The notes below the pieces were generated by a model. The model ran no database searches, was not told the DNA's origin, and was given only the letters and a program-made list of their open reading frames with translations. The translations under genes and the position numbers were made by a program. 64,000 nucleotides of DNA. Source: Streptomyces sp. sk2.1 (lineage in GTDB: Bacteria; Actinomycetota; Actinomycetes; Streptomycetales; Streptomycetaceae). This document shows positions 26,692 through 33,402 of this stretch, in pieces; positions within the stretch are counted from its first letter, which is position 1, and each line of letters begins with the position of its first letter. The stretch is taken from contig NZ_RDBO01000077.1 in assembly GCF_008120935.1 (NCBI RefSeq), positions 150,020 to 214,019 on the forward strand, written 5' to 3'.

Positions 26692-26706
26692 CCGACAGTC
26701 TGTCGG
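26692..26706. promoter_or_regulatory. Perfect 15-bp palindrome
   Basis: CCGACAG-T-CTGTCGG is a perfect odd-length palindrome between tsaE and the small ORF at 26807. It could be an operator for an unidentified repressor or part of the tsaE terminator region. Confidence 0.4.
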
Positions 26707-26757
26707 CAAATTGTTGCGCGGGGCGGTGCGGGCGTGGTCACATGGATGGCGAGAGCG

Positions 26758-26775
26758 GGTTAGGTCTGCCTAACC
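26758..26775. promoter_or_regulatory. Iron-box-like inverted repeat (DtxR/DmdR type)
   Basis: GGTTAGG-TCTG-CCTAACC is a perfect 7-bp inverted repeat with a 4-bp spacer, 31 bp before the ATG of the small ORF. Aligned to the 19-bp iron-box consensus of DtxR/DmdR1 (TTAGGTTAGSCTAACCTAA, from memory) about 13-14 positions match. It may overlap a -10 region, fitting iron-dependent repression. Confidence 0.5.
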
Positions 26776-26806
26776 ACGCCTTCCGCCGGAGCCCCAGGAG
26801 GCATCC

Positions 26807-26989
26807 ATGACGACGTTCGCCGACCGTGAAGTGCCGCCGCCGCCGACATCGATGAGAGACCTGCTGGCGGCCTGCGCCGCGGCCACGGCGGTCTCCACGC
26901 CGCCCACCACCCCGGCGGCCGTCACCCCCGTCACTCCCGTCACCGCCGTGCCCCGGACCGAGGCCGTCCCCGAACGCCGCGCGAGCTGA
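26807..26989 (+). CDS. Small Pro/Thr/Ala-rich protein behind an iron-box-like site
   Basis: The function is unknown. The 60-residue product begins MTTFADREVPPPPTSMRDLL; the rest is a low-complexity Ala/Thr/Pro/Val tail with a VTPVTPVTAVP run and no membrane segment or Cys. It looks real because of a very good Shine-Dalgarno (CAGGAGG, 6 bp spacing) and the inverted repeat just upstream. Iron regulation is inferred only from that site. A spurious ORF remains possible, since low-complexity peptides arise easily in high-G+C DNA. Confidence 0.55.
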   Translation: MTTFADREVPPPPTSMRDLLAACAAATAVSTPPTTPAAVTPVTPVTAVPRTEAVPERRAS

Positions 26990-27080
26990 CCGGCACCCCG
27001 ATCCGGTGAAACGGCCCCGGGATTCCCTCCCGGGGCCGGACCGGATTCCGCGGGGCGGACCGGGGGTTACGGGACAGCCC

Positions 27081-27650
27081 TCAGCGGACGACGACCACCT
27101 TCGTGCCCACCATCGCGAACTCCCACATGGCGTCGCCGTCCTCCCGGGACATCCGCACGCCGCCCGTCTTCAGCGTCGGGTCCGGGCTCTCCATCGAGCC
27201 GTCCACCGCCGCGCTGAATCCCACGGCGGCGTCGCCCACCACCGCGAACCGCACCACGTGCTCGATCATCACGCCGTCCGAACCCTTGGTCGGGGCGCCC
27301 GAGCGCGTGCCCACCCGGTAGGTGCCGGGCAGCGGGTTCAGCGCGCTGGGCATGACCTCGAAGGTCCGGGTCGCCTTCCCGGACGCGTCCACGAGCCACA
27401 CCCGCCGGTCGGCCAGCGCGTACACGACCCGCTGCCCGGTGCCGGAGCCCGCGGGGAGCGCGGTCGGCCGCGACTTCTTCTTCTCCTTCGGCTCGGCGTG
27501 CTCGGTGGCGGAGGCCGAGGCGGAGGCCTTCGGCCGGGGTGCCGCGAGGTTGTCGGGGACGTTCGCCGAGGCCTGGTAGGCCAGGACGCCGACCGCGACG
27601 AGCGCGGCCGCGGTGAGCCCGGCCACGATTCCCGAGCTGCCTCTGGACAC
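27081..27650 (-). CDS. Exported L,D-transpeptidase-like (YkuD fold) protein lacking catalytic residues
   Basis: This 189-residue protein has an N-terminal hydrophobic export/anchor segment (residues 8-29) and a Lys/Pro/Ser linker. Its C-terminal domain (about 73-189) follows the YkuD pattern: RVVYALADRRVWLVDASG, PLPGTYRVGTRSG, then TGGVRMSREDGDAMWEF and GTKVVVV. In active enzymes the last motif reads (S/Q)GC(I/V)R(M/L); here Gly164 replaces the nucleophilic Cys, and Asp150-Gly151 stands where His-Gly is expected. It should therefore not catalyse 3-3 cross-linking and may bind peptidoglycan or regulate another enzyme. The start is GTG 27650 with AAAGGGG upstream. Confidence 0.75.
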   Translation of the reverse strand: MSRGSSGIVAGLTAAALVAVGVLAYQASANVPDNLAAPRPKASASASATEHAEPKEKKKSRPTALPAGSGTGQRVVYALADRRVWLVDASGKATRTFEVMPSALNPLPGTYRVGTRSGAPTKGSDGVMIEHVVRFAVVGDAAVGFSAAVDGSMESPDPTLKTGGVRMSREDGDAMWEFAMVGTKVVVVR

Positions 27651-27805
27651 CGTGCGCGCCCCTTTCGCTTCCGTATGTCGTACAAGCGTTTAGCGTTTAC
27701 GTCGTACCCGCGTGTGTGCACGGTGACGGTAGCAGCCGGGGCAGGTCGGACCGGGACGCCGTACGGGGCGCCGTGCATCGGTCGGCGGAGCCGTAGGCTG
27801 TTTGC

Positions 27806-28468
27806 GTGCTCTTGCTCGCCGTGGATACCGCAACCCCCGCCGTCACCGTCGCCCTGCACGACGGGACCTCCGTCGTCGCCGAGTCCGGTCAGGTCGACGC
27901 CCGAAGGCACGGGGAGCTGCTGCTGCCCGCCGTCGACCGGGTCCTGGCCGAGGCCGGCCTGAAACTCGACGCGGTGACGGACGTGGTCGTGGGCGTCGGT
28001 CCCGGCCCCTACACCGGACTGCGGGTCGGCCTGGTCACGGCCGCGACCTTCGGCTCCGCCCTCTCCGTCCCCGTGCACGGGCTGTGCACCCTGGACGGCC
28101 TCGCGTACGCCGCGGGCCGGGCCGGGCTGGAGGGCCCGTTCGCCGTCGCGACGGACGCCCGCCGCAAGGAGGTCTACTGGGCGCGGTACGAGGACTCCCG
28201 CACCCGGGTCGCCGGGCCCGCCGTGGACCGGCCCGCCGACATCGCCGAGCAGCTGGCGGGGCTCCCCGTCGTCGGCGCGGGCGCGGTGCTGTACCCGGAG
28301 GCGTTCCCGGACGCCCGGGGACCGGAGCACGTCGGCGCCGGGGCGCTCGCCGCGCTCGCCGCCGAGCGCCTCGCCGAGGGCGCCGAACTGATGCCGCCGA
28401 GCCCGCTCTACCTGCGCAGGCCCGACGCCCAGGTCCCGAAGAACTACAAGGTGGTCACCCCGCAGTGA
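27806..28468 (+). CDS. tsaB: tRNA t6A synthesis protein TsaB
   Basis: TsaB (YeaZ) is the non-catalytic ASKHA-fold partner of TsaD. The 220-residue protein begins MLLLAVDTATPAVTVALHDG and contains the conserved VVGVGPGPYTGLRVGL and ATDARRKEVYWARY. TAGGCT at 27794-27799 lies about 7 bp before the GTG at 27806, and no Shine-Dalgarno is visible, so a leaderless mRNA is possible. The stop overlaps the rimI start (GTGA), and tsaB-rimI-tsaD are coupled. Confidence 0.95.
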   Translation: MLLLAVDTATPAVTVALHDGTSVVAESGQVDARRHGELLLPAVDRVLAEAGLKLDAVTDVVVGVGPGPYTGLRVGLVTAATFGSALSVPVHGLCTLDGLAYAAGRAGLEGPFAVATDARRKEVYWARYEDSRTRVAGPAVDRPADIAEQLAGLPVVGAGAVLYPEAFPDARGPEHVGAGALAALAAERLAEGAELMPPSPLYLRRPDAQVPKNYKVVTPQ

Positions 28469-28983
28469 CGACCACGACCGCCGCCGTGCTGCGCGAGATG
28501 CGCTGGTGGGACATCGACCCGGTGCTGGGGCTCGAACAGGAGCTGTTCCCGGACGACGCCTGGTCGGCCGGGATGTTCTGGTCGGAACTGGCGCACTCCA
28601 GGGGCCCCCGGGCCACCCGCCGCTACGTCGTCGCCGAGGACCGCGCCACCGGCCGGATCGTCGGGTACGCGGGACTCGCCGCGGCCGGCGACCTCGCCGA
28701 CGTGCAGACCATCGGGGTCACCCGCGACCACTGGGGCGGCGGCCTGGGCGCGGAACTCCTCACCGACCTGCTGAGGCACGCCACCGCCTTCGAGTGCGCC
28801 GAGGTGCTCCTCGAAGTGCGCGTCGACAACACCCGGGCGCAGAAGCTGTACGAACGCTTCGGCTTCGAACCGATCGGCTTCCGCCGCGGCTACTACCAGC
28901 CCGGCAACGTCGACGCGCTCGTCATGCGCCTCCACGTACAAGAGCACGTGCAAGAGCACGCACAGGGAACAGAGACTGACTGA
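28465..28983 (+). CDS. rimI: Ribosomal-protein-alanine N-acetyltransferase RimI
   Basis: RimI is a GNAT enzyme that acetylates the N-terminal Ala of ribosomal protein S18 and other proteins. The 172-residue protein has the acetyl-CoA loop GVTRDHWGGGLGAELL (about 90-105), LLEVRVDNTRAQKLYERFGF and the C-terminal RRGYYQPGNVDALVMRL. Its GTG overlaps the tsaB stop by 4 bp, and its TGA overlaps the tsaD ATG. The very C-terminus is a short Gln/Glu/His repeat (VQEHVQEHAQ) outside the fold. Confidence 0.93.
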   Translation: MTTTTAAVLREMRWWDIDPVLGLEQELFPDDAWSAGMFWSELAHSRGPRATRRYVVAEDRATGRIVGYAGLAAAGDLADVQTIGVTRDHWGGGLGAELLTDLLRHATAFECAEVLLEVRVDNTRAQKLYERFGFEPIGFRRGYYQPGNVDALVMRLHVQEHVQEHAQGTETD

Positions 28984-30089
28984 TGGCTGACGAACCGCTC
29001 GTACTCGGCATCGAGACCTCCTGCGACGAGACCGGCGTCGGCATCGTCCGGGGCACGACGCTGCTGGCCGACGCCGTCGCGTCCAGCGTGGACACGCACG
29101 CCCGCTTCGGCGGAGTCGTCCCGGAGATCGCCTCCCGCGCGCACCTGGAGGCGATGGTCCCGACCATCGAGCGCGCCCTGAAGGAGGCCGGGGTGAGCGC
29201 CCGCGACCTCGACGGCATCTCCGTCACCGCGGGCCCCGGACTCGCGGGCGCGCTGCTCGTCGGCGTGTCGGCGGCGAAGGCGTACGCGTACGCGCTGGGC
29301 AAGCCGCTCTACGGGGTGAACCACCTCGCCTCGCACATCTGCGTGGACCAGCTGGAGCACGGCCCGCTGCCCGAGCCGACGATGGCGCTGCTGGTCAGCG
29401 GCGGTCACTCCTCGCTGCTGCTCGCGCCGGACATCACCGCGGACGTGCGGCCGCTCGGCGCGACCATCGACGACGCGGCGGGCGAGGCGTTCGACAAGAT
29501 CGCCCGGGTGCTGAACCTGGGCTTCCCCGGCGGCCCGGTCATCGACCGGCTGGCGAAGGAGGGCGACCCGGCGGCGATCGCGTTCCCGCGCGGGCTGACG
29601 GGTTCGCGCGACCCCGCCTACGACTTCTCCTTCTCGGGCCTGAAGACCTCCGTGGCCCGCTGGATCGAGGCCAGGCGCGCGGCGGGCGAGGAGGTGCCGG
29701 TACGGGACGTGGCGGCGTCCTTCCAGGAGGCCGTGGTGGACGTCCTCACCCGGAAGGCCGTGCGCGCCTGCAAGGACGAGGGCGTCGACCACCTGATGAT
29801 CGGTGGCGGCGTCGCGGCCAACTCGCGGCTGCGGGCGCTGGCGGAGGAACGGTGCGAGCGGGCCGGCATCCGGCTGCGGGTGCCGCGGCCCGGACTGTGC
29901 ACGGACAACGGCGCGATGGTCGCGGCGCTGGGCGCGGAGATGGTGGCCCGCAACCGGCCGGCCTCGGACCTGGAACTGTCCGCGGACTCCTCGCTGCCGG
30001 TCACCGACGCCCATGTGCCCGGTGCCCACGCGCACACCCACGACCACGACCACGTGCACGAGATCAGCAAGGACAACCTCTACTCGTGA
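28983..30089 (+). CDS. tsaD: tRNA N6-adenosine threonylcarbamoyltransferase TsaD
   Basis: TsaD transfers the threonylcarbamoyl group to A37 of tRNA. The 368-residue ASKHA-fold protein has GIETSCDETGVGIV, the metal-binding HLASH in GVNHLASHICVDQ, LVSGGHSSLLL, the GEAFDKIARVL loop, and GGGVAANSRLR. The last 27 residues form a tail with seven His in alternation with Ala, Asp, Thr and Val. It is absent from the catalytic fold and could bind metal. It is coupled to rimI upstream (TGATG) and overlaps the following small gene. Confidence 0.97.
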   Translation: MADEPLVLGIETSCDETGVGIVRGTTLLADAVASSVDTHARFGGVVPEIASRAHLEAMVPTIERALKEAGVSARDLDGISVTAGPGLAGALLVGVSAAKAYAYALGKPLYGVNHLASHICVDQLEHGPLPEPTMALLVSGGHSSLLLAPDITADVRPLGATIDDAAGEAFDKIARVLNLGFPGGPVIDRLAKEGDPAAIAFPRGLTGSRDPAYDFSFSGLKTSVARWIEARRAAGEEVPVRDVAASFQEAVVDVLTRKAVRACKDEGVDHLMIGGGVAANSRLRALAEERCERAGIRLRVPRPGLCTDNGAMVAALGAEMVARNRPASDLELSADSSLPVTDAHVPGAHAHTHDHDHVHEISKDNLYS

Positions 30090-30370
30090 ACCGTACGACC
30101 GTCGCCCTGATGTGGGAGGCCCGCGCCACCGCCGGCCGGGGTCCCGAACTGCTGGAGTGGGCGCGGGCCCGCGCGGGCGAGCTGGCCCGCGAGCCGCTCC
30201 GCCGCGAGCTGCTGCGCGCCCCGCAGGACCGGGTCCTGGTCATCACCTGGTGGGCGGGCGAGTACGGCGACGAACTGCCCGAACTCCCGGAACCGGAAGC
30301 GGAGTTGATCACCCGTCCGGTGCACCGCTGGCGGTTCGAGTCCCTGGAGGCCGTCGAACCCGCCGAGTGA
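30086..30370 (+). CDS. Small hypothetical protein
   Basis: The function is unknown. The 94-residue product starts MNRTTVALMWEARATAGRGP, with a central segment LAREPLRRELLRAPQDRVLV and ITWWAGEYGDELPELPEPE, and reads like a small ferredoxin-like/dimeric alpha-beta protein. The GTG overlaps the tsaD stop by 4 bp (GTGA), so it is translationally coupled to tsaD. It has no Cys and no export signal. Confidence 0.75.
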   Translation: MNRTTVALMWEARATAGRGPELLEWARARAGELAREPLRRELLRAPQDRVLVITWWAGEYGDELPELPEPEAELITRPVHRWRFESLEAVEPAE

Positions 30371-30380
30371 GCCGGCCGGG

Positions 30381-30477
30381 GCGCCCCGGCCGGGCCCCCG
30401 GGGTTCCTCAGGCGGACGGGGCGTCCCGGCCGGGCCCCCGGGGTTCCTCAGGCGGACGGGGCGTCCCGGCCGGGCCC
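30381..30477. repeat. 40-bp tandem duplication at the 3' end of the tetR-like gene
   Basis: A 40-bp unit occurs at 30381-30420 and 30421-30460 with one mismatch (position 4), and its first 17 bp recur at 30461-30477. The second copy contains the stop codon of the minus-strand TetR-type gene, so the last codons and stop are duplicated downstream. Confidence 0.9.
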
Positions 30478-31245
30478 GGTTCCCCGGGCGATCAGCCCCC
30501 CGACGATCGCGTCGAGCTCCTCCGCCACCTCGTAGTCGGAGACGTACCCGCGCCACCGGTCCCTCAGCTCGACGAGCCGGGGCAGTTCGTCGGCGTCCTC
30601 CTCGGTGACCATCTCCGGGAAGTAGCGCCTGCTCGGCGGGTTCGCCGCACGGCGTTCGGCCGCCCGGCGGAAGATCAGGTCGCCGTAGACGTAGTTCCAG
30701 ATCGCTCCGTACGCGCGCACCGCGCGGGCGGGGGAGAGACCGCAGGCGATCGCCGAGTCGACGATCTCCTCGACCATCCACAGCGCGTTCCGGTCGGTCA
30801 GCCCGCCCAGCGCCAGGACGTCCAGCACCCACGGCAGCCGCGCCAGGATGCCGTGCATGTGCACCGACACCGCGACCAGCCGCTCGCGCGGGTCCTCGGG
30901 CAGCTCGGGGCGGGGGAGGGCGGCCGCGGTGCCCGACAGGGTGAGCATCAGCAGCTCGTCCTTGTCCCGCACGTAGTGGTAGAGCGCCATCGGGGTGGAG
31001 CCGAGTTCCTTCGCCACCCGCCGCATGCTCAGGGCGTTCACGCCCTCTTCCTCGATGATGCGGCGCGTGGTGGCGACCATCGCGTCCGGGTCGAGCCTGC
31101 GCGGCCGCCCCACGGAGCGCTTGGCCGCCGCCCGCTTCTTGGCGGCTTCGGGGGTCTTCGGCTTCCCGGCCGTTCCCGGTTCCTTCGCCGCTCCCGGTTC
31201 CTCCGGGTTTTCCGGCGTTCCCGGTTCCTTCTCTGTCCCTGACAC
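30448..31245 (-). CDS. TetR/AcrR family transcriptional regulator
   Basis: This 265-residue regulator has a Lys/Pro/Glu-rich N-terminal extension of about 40 residues, then a helix-turn-helix DNA-binding domain (RIIEEEGVNALSMRRVAKEL followed by STPMALYHYVRDKDELL) and a C-terminal ligand-binding domain of the TetR_C type found with tetracycline-like exporters. It is divergent from an MFS exporter, and a perfect 14-bp palindrome lies between them, so it most likely represses the exporter and itself until a drug-like ligand binds. The start is uncertain; GTG 31245 was chosen, but a start nearer the HTH is possible. Confidence 0.88.
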   Translation of the reverse strand: MSGTEKEPGTPENPEEPGAAKEPGTAGKPKTPEAAKKRAAAKRSVGRPRRLDPDAMVATTRRIIEEEGVNALSMRRVAKELGSTPMALYHYVRDKDELLMLTLSGTAAALPRPELPEDPRERLVAVSVHMHGILARLPWVLDVLALGGLTDRNALWMVEEIVDSAIACGLSPARAVRAYGAIWNYVYGDLIFRRAAERRAANPPSRRYFPEMVTEEDADELPRLVELRDRWRGYVSDYEVAEELDAIVGGLIARGTGPGRDAPSA

Positions 31246-31293
31246 CCGGGCATTGTCCCCCGTCCCCCTTCCCGGCCTGCTCGCGATCAATTT

Positions 31294-31307
31294 CTATACG
31301 CGTATAG
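31294..31307. promoter_or_regulatory. TetR operator overlapping the MFS promoter
   Basis: CTATACG-CGTATAG is a perfect 14-bp palindrome in an A/T-rich patch between the divergent regulator and exporter genes. Its right arm overlaps TATAGT (31303-31308), a good -10 box for the exporter, so bound repressor would block transcription. Confidence 0.75.
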
Positions 31308-31346
31308 TAATGGCTCGACCGGATGACCGCGAGGGAAGGGGAAGTC

Positions 31347-32909
31347 GTGAACGACCAGTCACGGCACACGCGTTGGCTGTTGGTGGCGGCGCTCACCGTG
31401 CAGTTCCTGGTGGCGTTGGACATGTCCGTGGTGAACGTGGCGCTGCCGGACATGCGCCGGGACCTCGGCTTCACGCCCCAGGGACTGCTGTGGGTGGTGA
31501 ACGCCTACGCCCTGGCGTTCGGCGGGCTGCTGATGCTCGGCGGACGCCTCGCCGACCTGCTCGGCAGCCGCCGGGTCCTGACGGCGGGCCTGGCGCTGTT
31601 CGGCGCGGCGAGCCTGGCCGGGGGAGTGGCCTGGTCACCGGCCGGGCTGGTGGCCGCGCGGGCGGTGCAGGGGGTCGGTGCGGCGGCGCTCGCCCCGGTC
31701 GCCTTCGCCCTGATCGCCATCGCCTTCCCGGCCGGGCCCGCCCGTTCGCGCGCCCTGGGGCTGTGGGGCATGGCGGGCGCGGCGGGCGGCGCGGTCGGCG
31801 TGCTCGCGGGCGGGGTGCTCACCGACGTGGCGGGCTGGCGCGCGGTGATGCTGGTGAACGTGCCGATCGTGGCGTTCGTACTGGCGGGCTCGGCGCGCGC
31901 CGGGCTGGAGCGCGACCGGCCCCGGACCGGCGCCCGGCTCGACGTGGCGGGGGCGCTGCTGGCCACCGCGGGCACGACGCTGCTGGTGCTCGGGCTCGTC
32001 CGCACCTCGACCGTGCCCTGGGGATCGGCCGGGACGCTGGGCACGCTCGGTGCCGCCGTGCTCCTGCTGGCCGCCTTCGCCGTCGTCGAACTGCGGGCCG
32101 GCACCCCGCTGCTGCGCCCCGGCCTGCTGAAGGGGCGGCCGGTCCTGGCCGCGAACCTCTTCTGCCTGCTGCTCAGCTCGGGGCAGTTCGCCGCGTTCTA
32201 CTTCGCCTCGCTCTACATGCAGCAGGTGCTCGACTACGGGCCGACCGCCGCCGGAGTGGCCTTCCTGCCCTTCTCGGCGGGCGTCGTCGCGGGCTCCCTC
32301 GTCGCCACCCGCGCGGTCGCGGTGCTCGGCACCGGGCGGCTGCTGGCGCTCGGCGGCCTCCTGGCCGCGCTCGGCCTCGCCGGGTTCGCGGCGACGGCGC
32401 GGGCGGACGGCGGTTTCCTGTACTCGGTCCTCGGCCCGTCCCTGGTGTGCAGCATCGGCGTCGGGATGTGCTTCGTGCCGCTCGGCACCGCGGCCACCAC
32501 CGACGTCGCGCCGGAGGAGGCCGGGATGGCCTCCGGGCTGCTCAACAGCGCCCGCCAGGTCGGCGGTTCGCTGGGGCTCGCGGCCCTGGTCACCGTCGCC
32601 GCCCGGGTCACCGGCGACGGCGGACGGCCCGCCGATCTGGCGGCCGGCTACTCGGCGGCCTTCTGGGTCTGCGCCGGACTGCTCGCGGTCGCCGCGCTGG
32701 TGGCCCTGGTACTGCTCCCGGGGAGCGGACGGCCGGCCCCGGAGACCGCCGGCCCGGGTACCGGCCCGACTGCCACCGACCCGAATGCCGCCCCGGACAC
32801 CGCTCCGGACCCCGGCCCCGCGACCGCCCCGGTGGCCCGTCCCGAAAATTCTCGGAAGAATTTTCCGGGAGCCGTCGATCCGGCCGGTTCCCGTTCGACG
32901 CAAGGGTGA
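31347..32909 (+). CDS. MFS transporter, DHA2 (14-TMS drug exporter) family
   Basis: This 520-residue integral membrane protein has about 14 hydrophobic segments. It carries motif A (GGRLADLLGSRRVL) after the second segment, the DHA2-typical LDMSVVNVALPDMRRDLGF in the first loop, and motif C-like Gly-rich AGAAGGAVGVLAGGVL. It probably exports toxic amphiphiles by proton antiport. The GTG at 31347 is preceded by GGGAAGGGGAAG. The C-terminal 55 residues are a Pro/Ala/Asp-rich cytoplasmic tail. It is controlled by the adjacent TetR-type regulator. Confidence 0.93.
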   Translation: MNDQSRHTRWLLVAALTVQFLVALDMSVVNVALPDMRRDLGFTPQGLLWVVNAYALAFGGLLMLGGRLADLLGSRRVLTAGLALFGAASLAGGVAWSPAGLVAARAVQGVGAAALAPVAFALIAIAFPAGPARSRALGLWGMAGAAGGAVGVLAGGVLTDVAGWRAVMLVNVPIVAFVLAGSARAGLERDRPRTGARLDVAGALLATAGTTLLVLGLVRTSTVPWGSAGTLGTLGAAVLLLAAFAVVELRAGTPLLRPGLLKGRPVLAANLFCLLLSSGQFAAFYFASLYMQQVLDYGPTAAGVAFLPFSAGVVAGSLVATRAVAVLGTGRLLALGGLLAALGLAGFAATARADGGFLYSVLGPSLVCSIGVGMCFVPLGTAATTDVAPEEAGMASGLLNSARQVGGSLGLAALVTVAARVTGDGGRPADLAAGYSAAFWVCAGLLAVAALVALVLLPGSGRPAPETAGPGTGPTATDPNAAPDTAPDPGPATAPVARPENSRKNFPGAVDPAGSRSTQG

Positions 32910-32949
32910 GAGGCGGGGAGGGTCCCCGTCCCCCGACCGAGGAGTCACC

Positions 32950-33318
32950 ATGCCCCGCTTCATGACCCTGATCCGCATCGACGAGCAGAACCTGCCCGCC
33001 GAGGCGCCGGACCCCGACTTCGAGAAGCGCATGGGCGCCCTGTTCGAGGAGATCACCGGGGCCGGCGTGATGCTGGAGACGGCCGGCCTCACCCCGACCT
33101 CCGAGGGCACCCGCGTCACCTGGTCCGGCGGGAGGATCAGCTGCACCGACGGGCCCTTCACCGAGACCAAGGAGGTCGTCGGCGGCTACGCCATCCTCCA
33201 GACCAAGGACAAGGCCGAGGCCCTGGAGTGGACCGAGCGGTTCCTGCGGGCCCACCCGGAGAACTGGACCGTCACCTCCGAGGTGCGCCGGATCGACGAG
33301 GCCACCCCGCAGGTCTGA
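32950..33318 (+). CDS. YCII-related (DGPF) protein
   Basis: This 122-residue protein begins MPRFMTLIRIDEQNLPAEAP and contains the family-defining DGPFTETKEVVGGYAI. These dimeric alpha-beta-barrel proteins are typically encoded next to ECF42-type sigma factors, as here (sigma gene 84 bp downstream). Their biochemical role is unknown. GAGGAGTCACC precedes the ATG. Confidence 0.92.
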   Translation: MPRFMTLIRIDEQNLPAEAPDPDFEKRMGALFEEITGAGVMLETAGLTPTSEGTRVTWSGGRISCTDGPFTETKEVVGGYAILQTKDKAEALEWTERFLRAHPENWTVTSEVRRIDEATPQV

Positions 33319-33402
33319 GGGCCCGCCGGACGGTCTTCGGACGCCCTCCGTCCGGCGCCGTCCGTCGCGGCTTGCCGCTCCCCGGCACGGCTGCTCTGAT
33401 GG

